From positions 83,423 through 147,422 of the forward strand of contig NZ_ABZU01000004.1 in assembly GCF_000173655.1 (NCBI RefSeq): a stretch of 64,000 nucleotides of DNA. The letters run 5' to 3'. Within the stretch, counting starts at the first letter, position 1, and every line of letters starts with the position of its first letter. The DNA comes from Corynebacterium amycolatum SK46 (GTDB lineage Bacteria; Actinomycetota; Actinomycetes; Mycobacteriales; Mycobacteriaceae). Positions 29,042 through 37,240 of this stretch are shown here, in pieces. The translations under genes were made by a program, and so were the position numbers. Under the pieces are notes generated by a model. It was not told the DNA's origin, did not search any database, and was given only the letters and a program-made list of their open reading frames with translations.

Positions 29042-31123
29042 TTACGGCTGCAGCAATAACTTGCCCTCGCGGGGTGGCGACGGCGGTACGTTGTAGCGGT
29101 TAAGCGCCCAAGCGGCGATGTCCTTAAACAGTGGGGCTGCTGACTGGCCGCCCTCACCATGGACACCACGCTGGGGTTCGTCAAGCATGATGCCAATGAC
29201 AAAGCGCGGATCGTCAGCAGGCGCGATGCCTGCAAACGTGATGTGGTACTTGGAATTCGAGTAAGCGCCGGTGTCGGGGTCGACCTTCTGCGCCGTACCT
29301 GTCTTGCCTGTGAGCGAGTATCCCTCAATACTATTGCCGGCAGCGGTACCCGACTGCTGCCCAGTGGGATCAGACTGCATAACGCCTTCAAACATGGCGC
29401 GCACAGTTTGGGCGGTCTCCGGGCTAACCACACGCACTGTTTCCGGGCGCTCCGTTGCCGTCTTCGTGCCGTCCGGGGAAATTGTCGAGCGAATCATACG
29501 CGGCGGGATGCGCTCGCCATCGTTGGCGATTGCCTGGAAAACTCCTGTCATCTGCAGCAGTGTCATGGCCATACCCTGACCAATGGGCAAGTTCGCAAAC
29601 GTACCGCCCGACCACTGCGGACGCTGCGGCACCAAGCCGGACGATTCACTGGGCAACTCGATACCCGTGGACTGCCCCAGCCCGAAGAGATGCAGCATCT
29701 CCGCGAAGCGGTCCTGGCCCAAACGCTCTGCCAGCATTAGGGTGCCGACGTTGGAGGACTTGCCGAATACACCGGTCGTCGTGAAAGCTTCCGTGCCGTG
29801 GTCCCATGCATCGCGCACGGTGACACCCGCCATATCAATAGAGCCTGGGACCTGCAGAACCTCGTCCGGTGTGGTCTTGCCATCTTCGATAGCGGCCGCG
29901 GCGGTAATGATCTTTGCCACAGAGCCCGGCTCAAATGGGTTAGATACGGCGGAGTTTCCGATAGTGCGGCCCTCTTCGAGCTCGGCCCCCATATCCTTAT
30001 TCGGGTTCGCCGTATCCGCCTGCGCCATTGCTAGCACTTCGCCGGTCTTCGCGTCGAGCACGACTGCCGACGCATCCTTCGCTCCCGAATTGGCCTTCGC
30101 CTGGTTGACCTGCTGCTGGACAAAGTACTGCATGTCTAGGTCCAGGGTCAGCTCGTATGTCGTACCGTCCACAGCCGCGTGAACATCGCGCGTGGATCCC
30201 GGGATTGCCACACCGTTAGAGGCGATATCAATGGTCTTGCCGCCGTTAATACCCTGCAAAGTGGCATCACGAGAGGCTTCAAAGCCGAACTGGCCGACGC
30301 CATCCATGCCAATCTTGCCGATGACGTTAGCCGCCGTCGCCCCATTCGGGTACTGGCGAATATCCTGACGCTCCGCCACCAGTTCCGGATACTTTTCCAC
30401 GATGGCAGCGGCCTTGTCCGGATCGACATTACGCACAAGCACCTCGTAGGTGCTGTCCTCATTGCGCAGCTTCTCCAGAATGTCCTTCGAGCTCACCCGG
30501 GACGGCGAGCTCATCACCGAGTTCTCCTCGGTTTCGGGTTCCGCTTGACGACGGCGACTGCTTCCCGACTTCTCCGCATCAATATCGGCCACGTCGAGTA
30601 GCTTCGGCAAATCCTTGGCGATCTGCTCGAGGCGTTCATCGTAGGTAGCGACATCATCCGGGCGCTGTTTATGGGCGTCCCCAATCCACTTGCGCAAAGT
30701 GTTTGGGTGCACGGTGATACTGCGCGCCTCCATCGTGAAGGCAAGCTGAGCTCCATTACGGTCGAGAATCGCACCGCGTCGAGCTGCATCAACAACTTCC
30801 ACCGTGCGCTGATTCTGCGCCGCCGCCGACAGGTCAGGACCTGCGACCAGCTGCACCCAAGCCAAACGGGAGACCAGCACTACAACTGCGATAGCGCCTA
30901 TAAACTGCAGCCAGTTGCGACGCCGGATGAAGTCCTTATTACTAATGCGCATTTTTTCGCGCGGGGGCACGCTTCGGTTGGTACTAGCTTCGAGCCCCCG
31001 GCTGCGCTGACCATCCCGAACGCGACTTTGGTTTCTGCGCTCACGGGATGTAATTCGGTAAGCACGTTCGCCGAAGTCATACCCCCCTCCACGGTTGGGG
31101 TAGTCGTCTTCAGATCGAATCAT
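29042..31123 (-). CDS. ftsI: Septal penicillin-binding protein FtsI (class B transpeptidase)
   Basis: 693 residues. Cytoplasmic basic tail (1-70), one membrane helix (about 73-94), dimerisation/pedestal domain with a low-complexity insert (about 180-210, KSGSSRRRQ), then the transpeptidase with SVAK (Ser401 nucleophile), SSN (456-458) and KTGT (607-610). It cross-links septal wall with FtsW. Separated from murE by 138 bp and from the ftsL-like gene by 170 bp, so internal promoters are possible; TAGACT at 31214-31209 on the minus strand is one candidate. Confidence 0.96.
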   Translation of the reverse strand: MIRSEDDYPNRGGGYDFGERAYRITSRERRNQSRVRDGQRSRGLEASTNRSVPPREKMRISNKDFIRRRNWLQFIGAIAVVVLVSRLAWVQLVAGPDLSAAAQNQRTVEVVDAARRGAILDRNGAQLAFTMEARSITVHPNTLRKWIGDAHKQRPDDVATYDERLEQIAKDLPKLLDVADIDAEKSGSSRRRQAEPETEENSVMSSPSRVSSKDILEKLRNEDSTYEVLVRNVDPDKAAAIVEKYPELVAERQDIRQYPNGATAANVIGKIGMDGVGQFGFEASRDATLQGINGGKTIDIASNGVAIPGSTRDVHAAVDGTTYELTLDLDMQYFVQQQVNQAKANSGAKDASAVVLDAKTGEVLAMAQADTANPNKDMGAELEEGRTIGNSAVSNPFEPGSVAKIITAAAAIEDGKTTPDEVLQVPGSIDMAGVTVRDAWDHGTEAFTTTGVFGKSSNVGTLMLAERLGQDRFAEMLHLFGLGQSTGIELPSESSGLVPQRPQWSGGTFANLPIGQGMAMTLLQMTGVFQAIANDGERIPPRMIRSTISPDGTKTATERPETVRVVSPETAQTVRAMFEGVMQSDPTGQQSGTAAGNSIEGYSLTGKTGTAQKVDPDTGAYSNSKYHITFAGIAPADDPRFVIGIMLDEPQRGVHGEGGQSAAPLFKDIAAWALNRYNVPPSPPREGKLLLQP

Positions 31124-31293
31124 GCGCTAGTGCTTTCTACTAAGTCGATTCTCCCGCGCGCGATAACGTTAGGCGGTATTCCCTGCCATCGCGAGTACTG
31201 AATTAATTAGTCTACAGTCGCCTGACCAGAAACAGTGGAACCGCCAGAATATCGGACAGTTGGCCAGTTTGGCCGTGCTTAATTTCTAAGTTC

Positions 31294-32118
31294 CTACGGC
31301 ACCGGAGCTGGCTCGGGTGCCGGTGCTTCCGGTGCTTCCGGTGCTTCCGGCGCCGGGGCTGGCGCTTCTGGGGCTGGCGCTGGCGCTTCAGCCTCAGGCG
31401 CTGGAGCCGGAACTGGCGCAGGTGCTGGTGCGGGCGCGTGATTCTGCGGCGCATACGGAGCAGTTGCCGGCAACCCGTTCGGACGTGGGTGAGCTTCCTC
31501 AATAGCCGGTGCCTGCATCCCCGGAACACTCTCGGTGTCCTTCGGGTTCGACGACGGCGCATGCGGATTATTCGGCGACTCACTGTTGAGGTCGATAATC
31601 TTCTGCTGCTTCTCATCGCCCGGCCGCACTTCCACGACCTTGCCTTCCGGATCAGTCGTCAAAACGGCAGGCTGCTCCGGATTGACCATGCCCTCTTCCA
31701 CAGCACGCTGCGCGATAGCGCCGGTTGACTTCATGTAAGCAACATCCCGCTCGAGTACCTCAAGCTGGTTACGCAGCTCCTTTTCCTTGGTCTGCGCAGC
31801 ATCCAGCTGCAAGGATGTCGAGGTCGAAATACCCGACAGGAACATAGCCATCACGATGCCCGCGACAACGAGAAAAATCATTAGAGCCGCACCGGCAAAC
31901 TTGTGGTTATCCCTCGAGGACGTCGTAACGCGACGCCCACGCACCGAGATGACCTGCTGAGAACCTGTGCGCCCAAACCGCCGGCGCTGATAAAGATCCT
32001 GTTTCGTGCGGGCGCTACGGCCGCGCTGACGAGTCTTCGTCTTGGCACCGGCGACGGTTGCAGATGCGCCGCGGGAGGTGCGCCGGGTGGGGGCGTGCTC
32101 CGTGATTGTCGTTGCCAT
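31294..32118 (-). CDS. ftsL: FtsL-like divisome protein with Pro/Ala/Glu tail
   Basis: 274 residues. A basic N-terminal cytoplasmic region (about 1-70) is followed by one membrane helix (FAGAALMIFLVVAGIVMAMFL) and a short leucine-heptad coiled coil (LQLDAAQTKEKELRNQLEVLERDVAYM). A long extracytoplasmic tail ends in repeated PAPAPEA units. Topology and position between rsmH and ftsI are those of FtsL, which bridges FtsQ/FtsB and FtsWI. Sequence conservation in this family is low, so the name rests on topology and synteny. Confidence 0.85.
   Translation of the reverse strand: MATTITEHAPTRRTSRGASATVAGAKTKTRQRGRSARTKQDLYQRRRFGRTGSQQVISVRGRRVTTSSRDNHKFAGAALMIFLVVAGIVMAMFLSGISTSTSLQLDAAQTKEKELRNQLEVLERDVAYMKSTGAIAQRAVEEGMVNPEQPAVLTTDPEGKVVEVRPGDEKQQKIIDLNSESPNNPHAPSSNPKDTESVPGMQAPAIEEAHPRPNGLPATAPYAPQNHAPAPAPAPVPAPAPEAEAPAPAPEAPAPAPEAPEAPEAPAPEPAPVP
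31321..31434. repeat. Coding tandem repeats (Pro/Ala/Glu) in the ftsL-like gene
   Basis: CGGTGCTTC is repeated three times in tandem at 31321-31347, followed by imperfect GGCGCTTCTGGGGCT/GGCGCTGGC units. They encode the PAPEAP tail on the minus strand and are prone to length variation. Confidence 0.8.
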
Positions 32119-32183
32119 GCTCGAAAGTTCTCCCAGTACTTAGATTGTGAAGGGTGCGTTTGGTGCGGTTGAAAGAGTTTGGG

Positions 32184-33224
32184 TCAATCGGCTCGAATCC
32201 GCTCGATACAGCGAACTCTCACCGGTGCGGCTCGGGGGTTGTCTTCGATTTCGCTTGCCGACGCTTTCTCCGCGCCTCTCGTGATGAGAGCAAAGTGCGG
32301 TTCATGCCCCGGAAGCTCCATCGGGAGCCCCGGTGGGGTTGTCGACTTCACGCGTTCCACAAAGTCCTTCTTAACGATGCGGTCTTCCAGACTCTGGTAG
32401 CTCATGAACACTGCACGCCCGTCGACTGCGAGTGCATCGCAGACCTGTGGCAGCACATTTTCCAGAGCTTCAAGCTCGCGATTTACCTCGATACGAAGAG
32501 CCTGGAACGTACGCTTGGCCGGATGTCCGCCCTTGCGGCGTGATGCCGCTGGAATGGTTTCGTAGAGCAGCTCAACCAGACGGCCGGAATTGGTAAACGG
32601 TTCCTTTTCCCGCTCACGCAGGATTGCCGAGGCAATCTTGCCGGCGAAGCGCTCGTCGCCGTAAGTCGATAGGATGCGCGCGATATCACCGTGCGAATAG
32701 GTATTGAGCACATCCGCTGCGGTAATCCCCTGGCTTGCATCCATGCGCATGTCTAGCGGGGCGTCGACTCGGTAGGCGAATCCACGATTGACCTGGTCAA
32801 GCTGCATCGAGGAAACACCGAGGTCGAAAAGCGCACCTGCGATACCCTTCCCAGCGGCGCGGGCAAGAATGTTCTCCGCGCCACTGCCACCAGCGGCTGC
32901 AGGAATCTCACCACTGAGCACCTCGGCGAGCGAATCGAAACGCACACGGAAGGCTACAAAGCGATTACCGAAGCGCGCGAGACGTTCTTCTGCCCCTCGC
33001 AGTGCATTGTCATCGCGATCGAGTCCAACAACGCAGAGCTTCGGGAACTGCTCCAACAGATATTCCGTGTGCCCACCGGCACCAAGAGTGCCGTCGACAA
33101 CTACTGCGTCGTCACCCAGCGCCTCGATGCCCGGGCGCAACAAATCAGTTACTCGATGAAGCAAAACGGGGACATGACCAAACTCACCGGACTTGCGATC
33201 ACCCGCAGGTGCCGATCCGTTCAT
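32184..33224 (-). CDS. rsmH: 16S rRNA m4C1402 methyltransferase RsmH (MraW)
   Basis: 346 residues. SAM-binding motif [17 protein letters not shown], substrate motifs [22 protein letters not shown] and PLDMRMD, and VNRELEALE. Methylates N4 of C1402 in 16S rRNA. The ATG at 33224 is preceded by GGAGGGGAA. The GGGGAA just before the ATG (minus strand, 33230-33225) is complementary to the loop of the mraW-type RNA hairpin upstream. Confidence 0.96.
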   Translation of the reverse strand: MNGSAPAGDRKSGEFGHVPVLLHRVTDLLRPGIEALGDDAVVVDGTLGAGGHTEYLLEQFPKLCVVGLDRDDNALRGAEERLARFGNRFVAFRVRFDSLAEVLSGEIPAAAGGSGAENILARAAGKGIAGALFDLGVSSMQLDQVNRGFAYRVDAPLDMRMDASQGITAADVLNTYSHGDIARILSTYGDERFAGKIASAILREREKEPFTNSGRLVELLYETIPAASRRKGGHPAKRTFQALRIEVNRELEALENVLPQVCDALAVDGRAVFMSYQSLEDRIVKKDFVERVKSTTPPGLPMELPGHEPHFALITRGAEKASASEIEDNPRAAPVRVRCIERIRAD

Positions 33225-33371
33225 TTCCCCTCCTCACCGGGTATGTTTGCGCTGGTCAGAGAATCTATCGAGTGTATTCCCGGTTTGCTTAACGACGAGT
33301 GCCGCGCCAGCAACCAGACCGCACCTCATGAGCACTACTGGGAATGCTGCTATCGGTGCTTAAAACAAAAA
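33225..33371. other. rsmH leader region
   Basis: Non-coding spacer between the terminator-like hairpin and rsmH. It contains the rsmH ribosome binding site and one copy of GCTTNACGACG (33287-33297). No gene is seen. Confidence 0.5.
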
Positions 33372-33396
33372 GCGGGGATGTTCACAGGGCCCCGCC
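33370..33396 (-). terminator. Terminator/attenuator between mraZ and rsmH
   Basis: On the minus strand GCGGGG (33395-33390) pairs with CCCCGC (33377-33372) and is followed by TTTTTGTTTT. Its 5' arm shares two bases with the outer stem of the mraW-type RNA, so the two folds compete. Confidence 0.7.
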
Positions 33397-33440
33397 TGAC
33401 AGAACCTGGTATCGGGGAAGTACACCAGGGGCTATCAGGC
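33394..33440 (-). ncRNA. mraW-type RNA motif (5' of rsmH/mraW)
   Basis: Minus-strand RNA: outer stem GCCUGA (33440-33435) / UCAGGC (33399-33394), inner stem CCUGGU / ACCAGG (33429-33424 with 33410-33405, extendable by two pairs), terminal loop containing CUUCCCC (33420-33414). As I recall, a hairpin with a CUUCCCC loop upstream of mraW is the published actinobacterial mraW RNA motif. Position and loop fit. The regulatory mechanism is unknown. Confidence 0.72.
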
Positions 33441-33484
33441 AGAGTCCATGCGGACATTCCCTCTTTTCGGTTATTCCAAGCGGT

Positions 33485-33916
33485 TTATAAAACGCCGAAC
33501 AGCGAGTCATCCTCACCTTCGGAGAAATCAGCTTCATGCTCCGCCTGGTAGGCCTCCCAGGACTCTTTGTCCCAGATCTCCAGAAAGTCAATAGAGCCGA
33601 TAACCACGCACTCCTTAGAGAGATTCGCGTACCGACGGTGATCCATCGATAACGTGATTCGCCCAGAACCATCGGGGCGCTGCTCATCGGTGCTCGCCGC
33701 AAGATTTCGGATGAAAGCTCGCGCCTTGGCATTCGTGCGAGAGGCTTTAGTAGCCCGCTGAGCTAGTTTGACGAACTCCTCTTTCGGATACACCGCCAGA
33801 GAATGATCCTGTCCTTTAGTGACCATCAGGCCACCTGCGAGATCCTCACGGAACTTCGCCGGCAACGTCAGGCGCCCTTTGTCATCAAGCTTCGGCGTAT
33901 AGGTGCCCAGAAACAT
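33485..33916 (-). CDS. mraZ: MraZ transcriptional regulator
   Basis: 143 residues with two SpoVT/AbrB-like MraZ repeats: [24 protein letters not shown] and [33 protein letters not shown]. MraZ rings bind repeated GTGGG-type boxes and usually repress their own promoter. ATAGGAGGCC lies just upstream of the ATG. First gene of the dcw cluster. A long 5' UTR of about 190 nt is predicted from the promoter at 34115-34142. Confidence 0.95.
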   Translation of the reverse strand: MFLGTYTPKLDDKGRLTLPAKFREDLAGGLMVTKGQDHSLAVYPKEEFVKLAQRATKASRTNAKARAFIRNLAASTDEQRPDGSGRITLSMDHRRYANLSKECVVIGSIDFLEIWDKESWEAYQAEHEADFSEGEDDSLFGVL

Positions 33917-34110
33917 GCGTCACTGGCCTCCTATCCCCGTGTCAACCTCAATGTCAACGCACAAACGCTTACCGAATTCAGGGATTTAGGCGTTGCCTTC
34001 AAGCAGAGCCGAAGGGCTGTGCTTTCCCGCGGTACCAAAATCTCGCCAAACTTTAAGCGCAAATCGGATATTCACTTCTGCAATGCTGAACAACCTCAAT
34101 CAACATCACG

Positions 34111-34142
34111 CCCCACTTTACCCCACTATCTGCCACTATCAA
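34111..34142 (-). promoter_or_regulatory. mraZ promoter overlapped by three phased MraZ boxes
   Basis: Minus strand: -35 TTGATA (34142-34137), 16-bp spacer, -10 TAAAGT (34120-34115). AGTGGC, AGTGGGG and AGTGGGG start at 34137, 34127 and 34117, exactly 10 bp apart, covering the spacer and -10. This layout predicts autorepression by MraZ. Further single boxes start at 34186 and 34211. Confidence 0.72.
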
Positions 34143-34335
34143 CACAAGAAGGAGAAAAATAGCCGTAACATCAGCGCAACCCCACTGTCAGGACATTCGA
34201 TTTAACCCACTTGACATGGGCTTTTACCGAATCCCCTCGACAATTAAAGCGCAAACAAAAAGTGGGGCACCCTCCCGCGCCCCCGCAGATAACGACGCCA
34301 CACCAACCACATTGTTAACAGGAAGCAGTTTACAT

Positions 34336-34351
34336 CCCACTACCCACCACT
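34336..34351 (-). promoter_or_regulatory. Distal pair of MraZ-like boxes
   Basis: Minus strand AGTGGT starting at 34351 and AGTGGG starting at 34341, 10 bp apart, followed closely by TAAACT, which could be a second -10 box. Confidence 0.45.
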
Positions 34352-34487
34352 TACCTGCTAAAAACTATCCAGATTCAACCTCGTTGCCATAATTAGCGCG
34401 TTGAACTGCACCTTTGTGTCACCGGAGCCAAACTTTCGGAAATGCCAGCAACGACTGCAGATAAGAATTCCCCCACCCCAATAGCTA

Positions 34488-34526
34488 AGTGGGGGAAAGT
34501 GGGGACTCGCGGTGGGGCAAAGTGGG
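34488..34526 (+). promoter_or_regulatory. Upstream cluster of four GTGGGG boxes, opposite orientation
   Basis: AGTGGGG at 34488 and 34498, GGTGGGG at 34511, AGTGGG at 34521 (spacing 10, 13, 10). It lies about 360 bp upstream of the proximal mraZ boxes and reads on the other strand. Possibly a second MraZ contact site. Confidence 0.5.
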
Positions 34527-34559
34527 TGAAATCTTTTGGAGACGATTCACATCTAGAAA

Positions 34560-34602
34560 AACAAAAAAGTGAGGGCAAGCCATTGCTGGCTTGCCCTCAC
34601 TC
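34560..34602 (-). terminator. Intrinsic terminator after the DUF3040 gene
   Basis: AGTGAGGGCAAGCC pairs with GGCTTGCCCTCACT around a 6-nt loop (about 34568-34601), with TTTTTTG on the minus strand. It isolates the dcw cluster from upstream transcription. Confidence 0.92.
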
Positions 34603-34623
34603 TTAATTCTTGAGGCTTATCCC

Positions 34624-35067
34624 CTAACGCCCCTCGAAGCGGCCACGGAAACGCGATTCCAACGTGGAATCACCAGAGGAGCCACGGCTACCCGACACCC
34701 CTCGACGACTCTTTGCCGCCCCGGACTTAGACTTTCCAAAGTTCAGCCCCGAAGCAGAACTAGCCTTCTCCTGCTTACCGGCACCAGTCAGAGCCCAAAC
34801 GCCAGAACCGAACATAAGACCAAAGCCGGCAACCGACAACGCAATAAACCAATTGCTCACAGAGAAAAGAGCGACGCCGCCAATCAACATCAGCAGACCG
34901 AGAAGCATGAGCGCAAAAACCTGGATGGAAAACCCACGAGGTGCGCTGTTTTCCTCCGGAAAGCTGAACGCATTTCCGGCCATCGTCGAACTAAATTTAG
35001 GATCCTCAGCGTAGAGTGCAGACTCGATTTCGTCGAGCATCCGCTGTTCGTGCTCAGATAGTCCCAC
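34624..35067 (-). CDS. DUF3040 membrane protein
   Basis: 147 residues from GTG at 35067, which places the family-typical LSEHEQRMLDEIESALYAEDPKF at the N-terminus and has GGAGGA just upstream. Two membrane segments follow (about 48-85, FALMLLGLLMLIGGVALF and WFIALSVAGFGLMFGSGVW), then a basic Ser/Arg/Gly-rich tail. The orthologous gene lies upstream of mraZ in mycobacteria (Rv2169c position). Function unknown. Confidence 0.85.
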   Translation of the reverse strand: MGLSEHEQRMLDEIESALYAEDPKFSSTMAGNAFSFPEENSAPRGFSIQVFALMLLGLLMLIGGVALFSVSNWFIALSVAGFGLMFGSGVWALTGAGKQEKASSASGLNFGKSKSGAAKSRRGVSGSRGSSGDSTLESRFRGRFEGR

Positions 35068-35296
35068 AATTCCTCCATCGCCTACTTGAGCATTGCCCAC
35101 CGCAATACTGGCGAGCCTTGACCCCTCAACTAACAATGCCGATACAACAAAGTTAATCACAGGCCACCTGCTGCTAACGCGGCGTCCGTTAGCTTCATTC
35201 TTACCCCTTCAACGGGCGACTCACCTCTATTGTTCCATGAATCCGAACAATCCCCCATTTATTTAGGAAAGCAACGCTCTAACACGTCCCACCGAC

Positions 35297-35788
35297 TTAC
35301 GCAGCCGCGGGCAGAACACCCAGCTCAGCACGGACAGCCCCCAAGAATGCACAACTTAAATCCCACAACTCCTGCGCCCGCTGCGAGTCAATGCGACGCG
35401 AAATACCCAACCGGACTTCCTCACGCAGCGCGGTGAACTGCTCAAACTCGGTGACCCAGCTATCAAATTCGGGCTGCTCTTTCTTTAACCGCAACCAGGC
35501 ACTCTGTGTTGCCGAACGACGACGCTTAACCGCCGAGCCCGAACGAGAGCCCGAGCCAGAGCCCCCAGCCACCGACGCATCGTCGCGATTCAAGAGCGCG
35601 CCTGCGCAGCGAAGCGCTGCACAGTAGGAAAGCTCCAGCATCTCATCAGAGTCGGCATTCCGAGCATTCACTAGCAGAGCCTCTGCCCGCCCCAGCAGCT
35701 CCAGCGATTGCTTTGAGACACCGACCGGGGCGACCGAACCCGACTGCGAAATCGCCCTAAACTCCACCACGTTCGACCTTGCCACCAC
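35297..35788 (-). CDS. SAV_6107-type HEPN domain protein
   Basis: About 163 residues from GTG at 35788 (AAAGGAGG six bases upstream; GTG at 35785 is equally possible). Mostly helical: LLGRAEALLVNARNADSDEMLELSYCAALRCAGALL then a basic Ser/Gly linker and a second helical part (LWDLSCAFLGAVRAELG). The pattern recalls the SAV_6107 HEPN family of actinobacteria, named from memory. No RNase Rx4-6H motif is obvious, so any nuclease activity is doubtful. Confidence 0.65.
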   Translation of the reverse strand: MVARSNVVEFRAISQSGSVAPVGVSKQSLELLGRAEALLVNARNADSDEMLELSYCAALRCAGALLNRDDASVAGGSGSGSRSGSAVKRRRSATQSAWLRLKKEQPEFDSWVTEFEQFTALREEVRLGISRRIDSQRAQELWDLSCAFLGAVRAELGVLPAAA

Positions 35789-35957
35789 CCTGCTCCTCCT
35801 TTCACACAGCATTCACATGAGCACAGATTTTCCGTTTCCCCTTAGCGGGATTGACTGCAATTTATCCCTAACCCCGGACTGCGCCAGGCATACTTTCGCA
35901 CATCTGTTCGACTCGATGTTATTGCAGTAATCCCACAACTAAGTTCGTCTAAGTCGC

Positions 35958-35971
35958 TAATCTGGTCACTG
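35958..35971 (+). promoter_or_regulatory. -10 box of a predicted leaderless GNAT mRNA
   Basis: TAATCT (35958-35963) is 7 nt before the GTG start at 35971; no Shine-Dalgarno sequence is present. Confidence 0.55.
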
Positions 35972-36582
35972 TGAAATACAGCGTGGTTCCGATGACAGCA
36001 GGAGACTTCAATCTCCGCTTGCAAGAAGCAGTGGCTCTCTACATCACCGCGATGCAGTACAACCCCGCGATCTTGCCCGGTCGTCTCCACGAATGGCAGA
36101 AGCAAACCTCTCAACCCGGCTTCATGGCTGCTGCAGCCATAGCTCACCCCGAAGAGCTCTCCCCTGCCCAAGCTCTCCGTGACCCGCGCTGCAGGTTAGT
36201 TGGCATCGGCTACTGCCGTACAGGATTGGACACGCACTGGTGGTATCGCCAGGTACGAGATGGACTGCTCATGGACGGGCGCTCGCTACCGGACGTCGTC
36301 AAGCTCTTGGGTAACTACGCCGAACTGTCTGAGATTCACATACACCCCAGCTTTCAGGGGCGGGGGCTCGGTAAACGGCTGCTCCGCGAGTTGGTCGAGT
36401 CCCGCCCAGAGGCGCGAGTACTGTTGTCAACCCCGGAATACCCGAATGAGGCCAATAGGGCATGGCAGCTCTACCGCCAATTTGGTTTCAAGGATGTTTT
36501 AAGGAACTTTTATTTCACAGGGGACTCCCGTCCCTTTGCAGTTCTAGGAGTAGATCTTCCCCGTGACATCATCACCGAGTGA
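35971..36582 (+). CDS. GNAT family N-acetyltransferase
   Basis: 203 residues. The acetyl-CoA binding motif is QGRGLGKRLL within IHIHPSFQGRGLGKRLLRELV, followed by NEANRAWQLYRQFGFKDV typical of GNAT motif B. Substrate unknown. The stop overlaps the lppM start by 20 bp, so the two are probably co-expressed, as the Rv2170-Rv2171 pair in M. tuberculosis. Confidence 0.88.
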   Translation: MKYSVVPMTAGDFNLRLQEAVALYITAMQYNPAILPGRLHEWQKQTSQPGFMAAAAIAHPEELSPAQALRDPRCRLVGIGYCRTGLDTHWWYRQVRDGLLMDGRSLPDVVKLLGNYAELSEIHIHPSFQGRGLGKRLLRELVESRPEARVLLSTPEYPNEANRAWQLYRQFGFKDVLRNFYFTGDSRPFAVLGVDLPRDIITE

Positions 36583-37237
36583 ACCTTCCACACCACGTCG
36601 ACGGCTTTCGCCTCTGCGCATTGCCACCGCAATAGCCGGAATTGCCGCTATCTTGCCGCTCAGCGGCTGCTTTGACGCGCAGGCTGGCATTACCATTTCC
36701 GGCGACGACAGGGTCTCGGGCACAATTCACGTAACGCCCACGGAGGAAGTCCGTTCCCAATTTGAGCAGTGGCAAGTACCGGACGATCTCTCCGGCCGCG
36801 TCTCACAGGGAGTAATCGACTCCTCCACAGGAAAGATGGAAGTCTCGTTCAACGAGCTGCACTTCATCGAACTCACCGATACGCTCCGACAGCTTTCCGA
36901 CGATCGCATAGACATCGACCTAGACCGTACCGGTGGCGGCAAGATTTCGATGAACGGCCACATGGATTTGACTCACCTGCCCGGCGCGAAGGTTGATTTC
37001 GTCGTCGCGTTCCCGGAGCAGGTTACTGACTCCAATGGCCGCCAGACCGAACCGAACAAGGTGGAATGGCAGCTCGCCAGTGGCGAGAACCACAATGTAT
37101 GGGCTTCGTCGCCGGCTGGATCCACCAAGCGGAATCAATTCCTACTATTTGCCGGTGTGACCACAACCGCCGGTGTCCTGGCCTCAGTGCTAGGTGTCCT
37201 GTGGGCGCGAAGAATCCGCGACATGCAGGACTTTTAG
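36563..37237 (+). CDS. lppM: LppM family lipoprotein
   Basis: 224 residues from GTG 36563. Signal peptide ATAIAGIAAILPLSGC with lipobox LSGC (Cys36), a soluble domain of about 150 residues (GITISGDDRVSGTIHV, FIELTDTLRQL), then a C-terminal membrane helix (FAGVTTTAGVLASVLGVLWA) and a short basic tail. In M. tuberculosis LppM affects lipoglycan content and phagosome interaction. Here it neighbours metF, idsA and mptA in the same order. Confidence 0.82.
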   Translation: MTSSPSEPSTPRRRLSPLRIATAIAGIAAILPLSGCFDAQAGITISGDDRVSGTIHVTPTEEVRSQFEQWQVPDDLSGRVSQGVIDSSTGKMEVSFNELHFIELTDTLRQLSDDRIDIDLDRTGGGKISMNGHMDLTHLPGAKVDFVVAFPEQVTDSNGRQTEPNKVEWQLASGENHNVWASSPAGSTKRNQFLLFAGVTTTAGVLASVLGVLWARRIRDMQDF

Positions 37238-37240
37238 CAA

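Larger units (their letters stand above)
33917..34566. other. mraZ upstream region
   Basis: 650 bp without a convincing gene, between the DUF3040 terminator and mraZ. It is dense in AGTGGG/CCCACT boxes on both strands (see the separate entries). The proximal 190 bp form the predicted mraZ 5' UTR. Confidence 0.6.

Noticed and set aside
31321..31434. CGGTGCTTC repeats as a non-coding repeat element
   Set aside because: In-frame coding repeats of the FtsL-like tail.
34393..34578. 61-codon minus-strand frame upstream of mraZ
   Set aside because: Overlaps the GTGGGG box cluster and reads low-complexity Pro/Phe sequence; no start signals.
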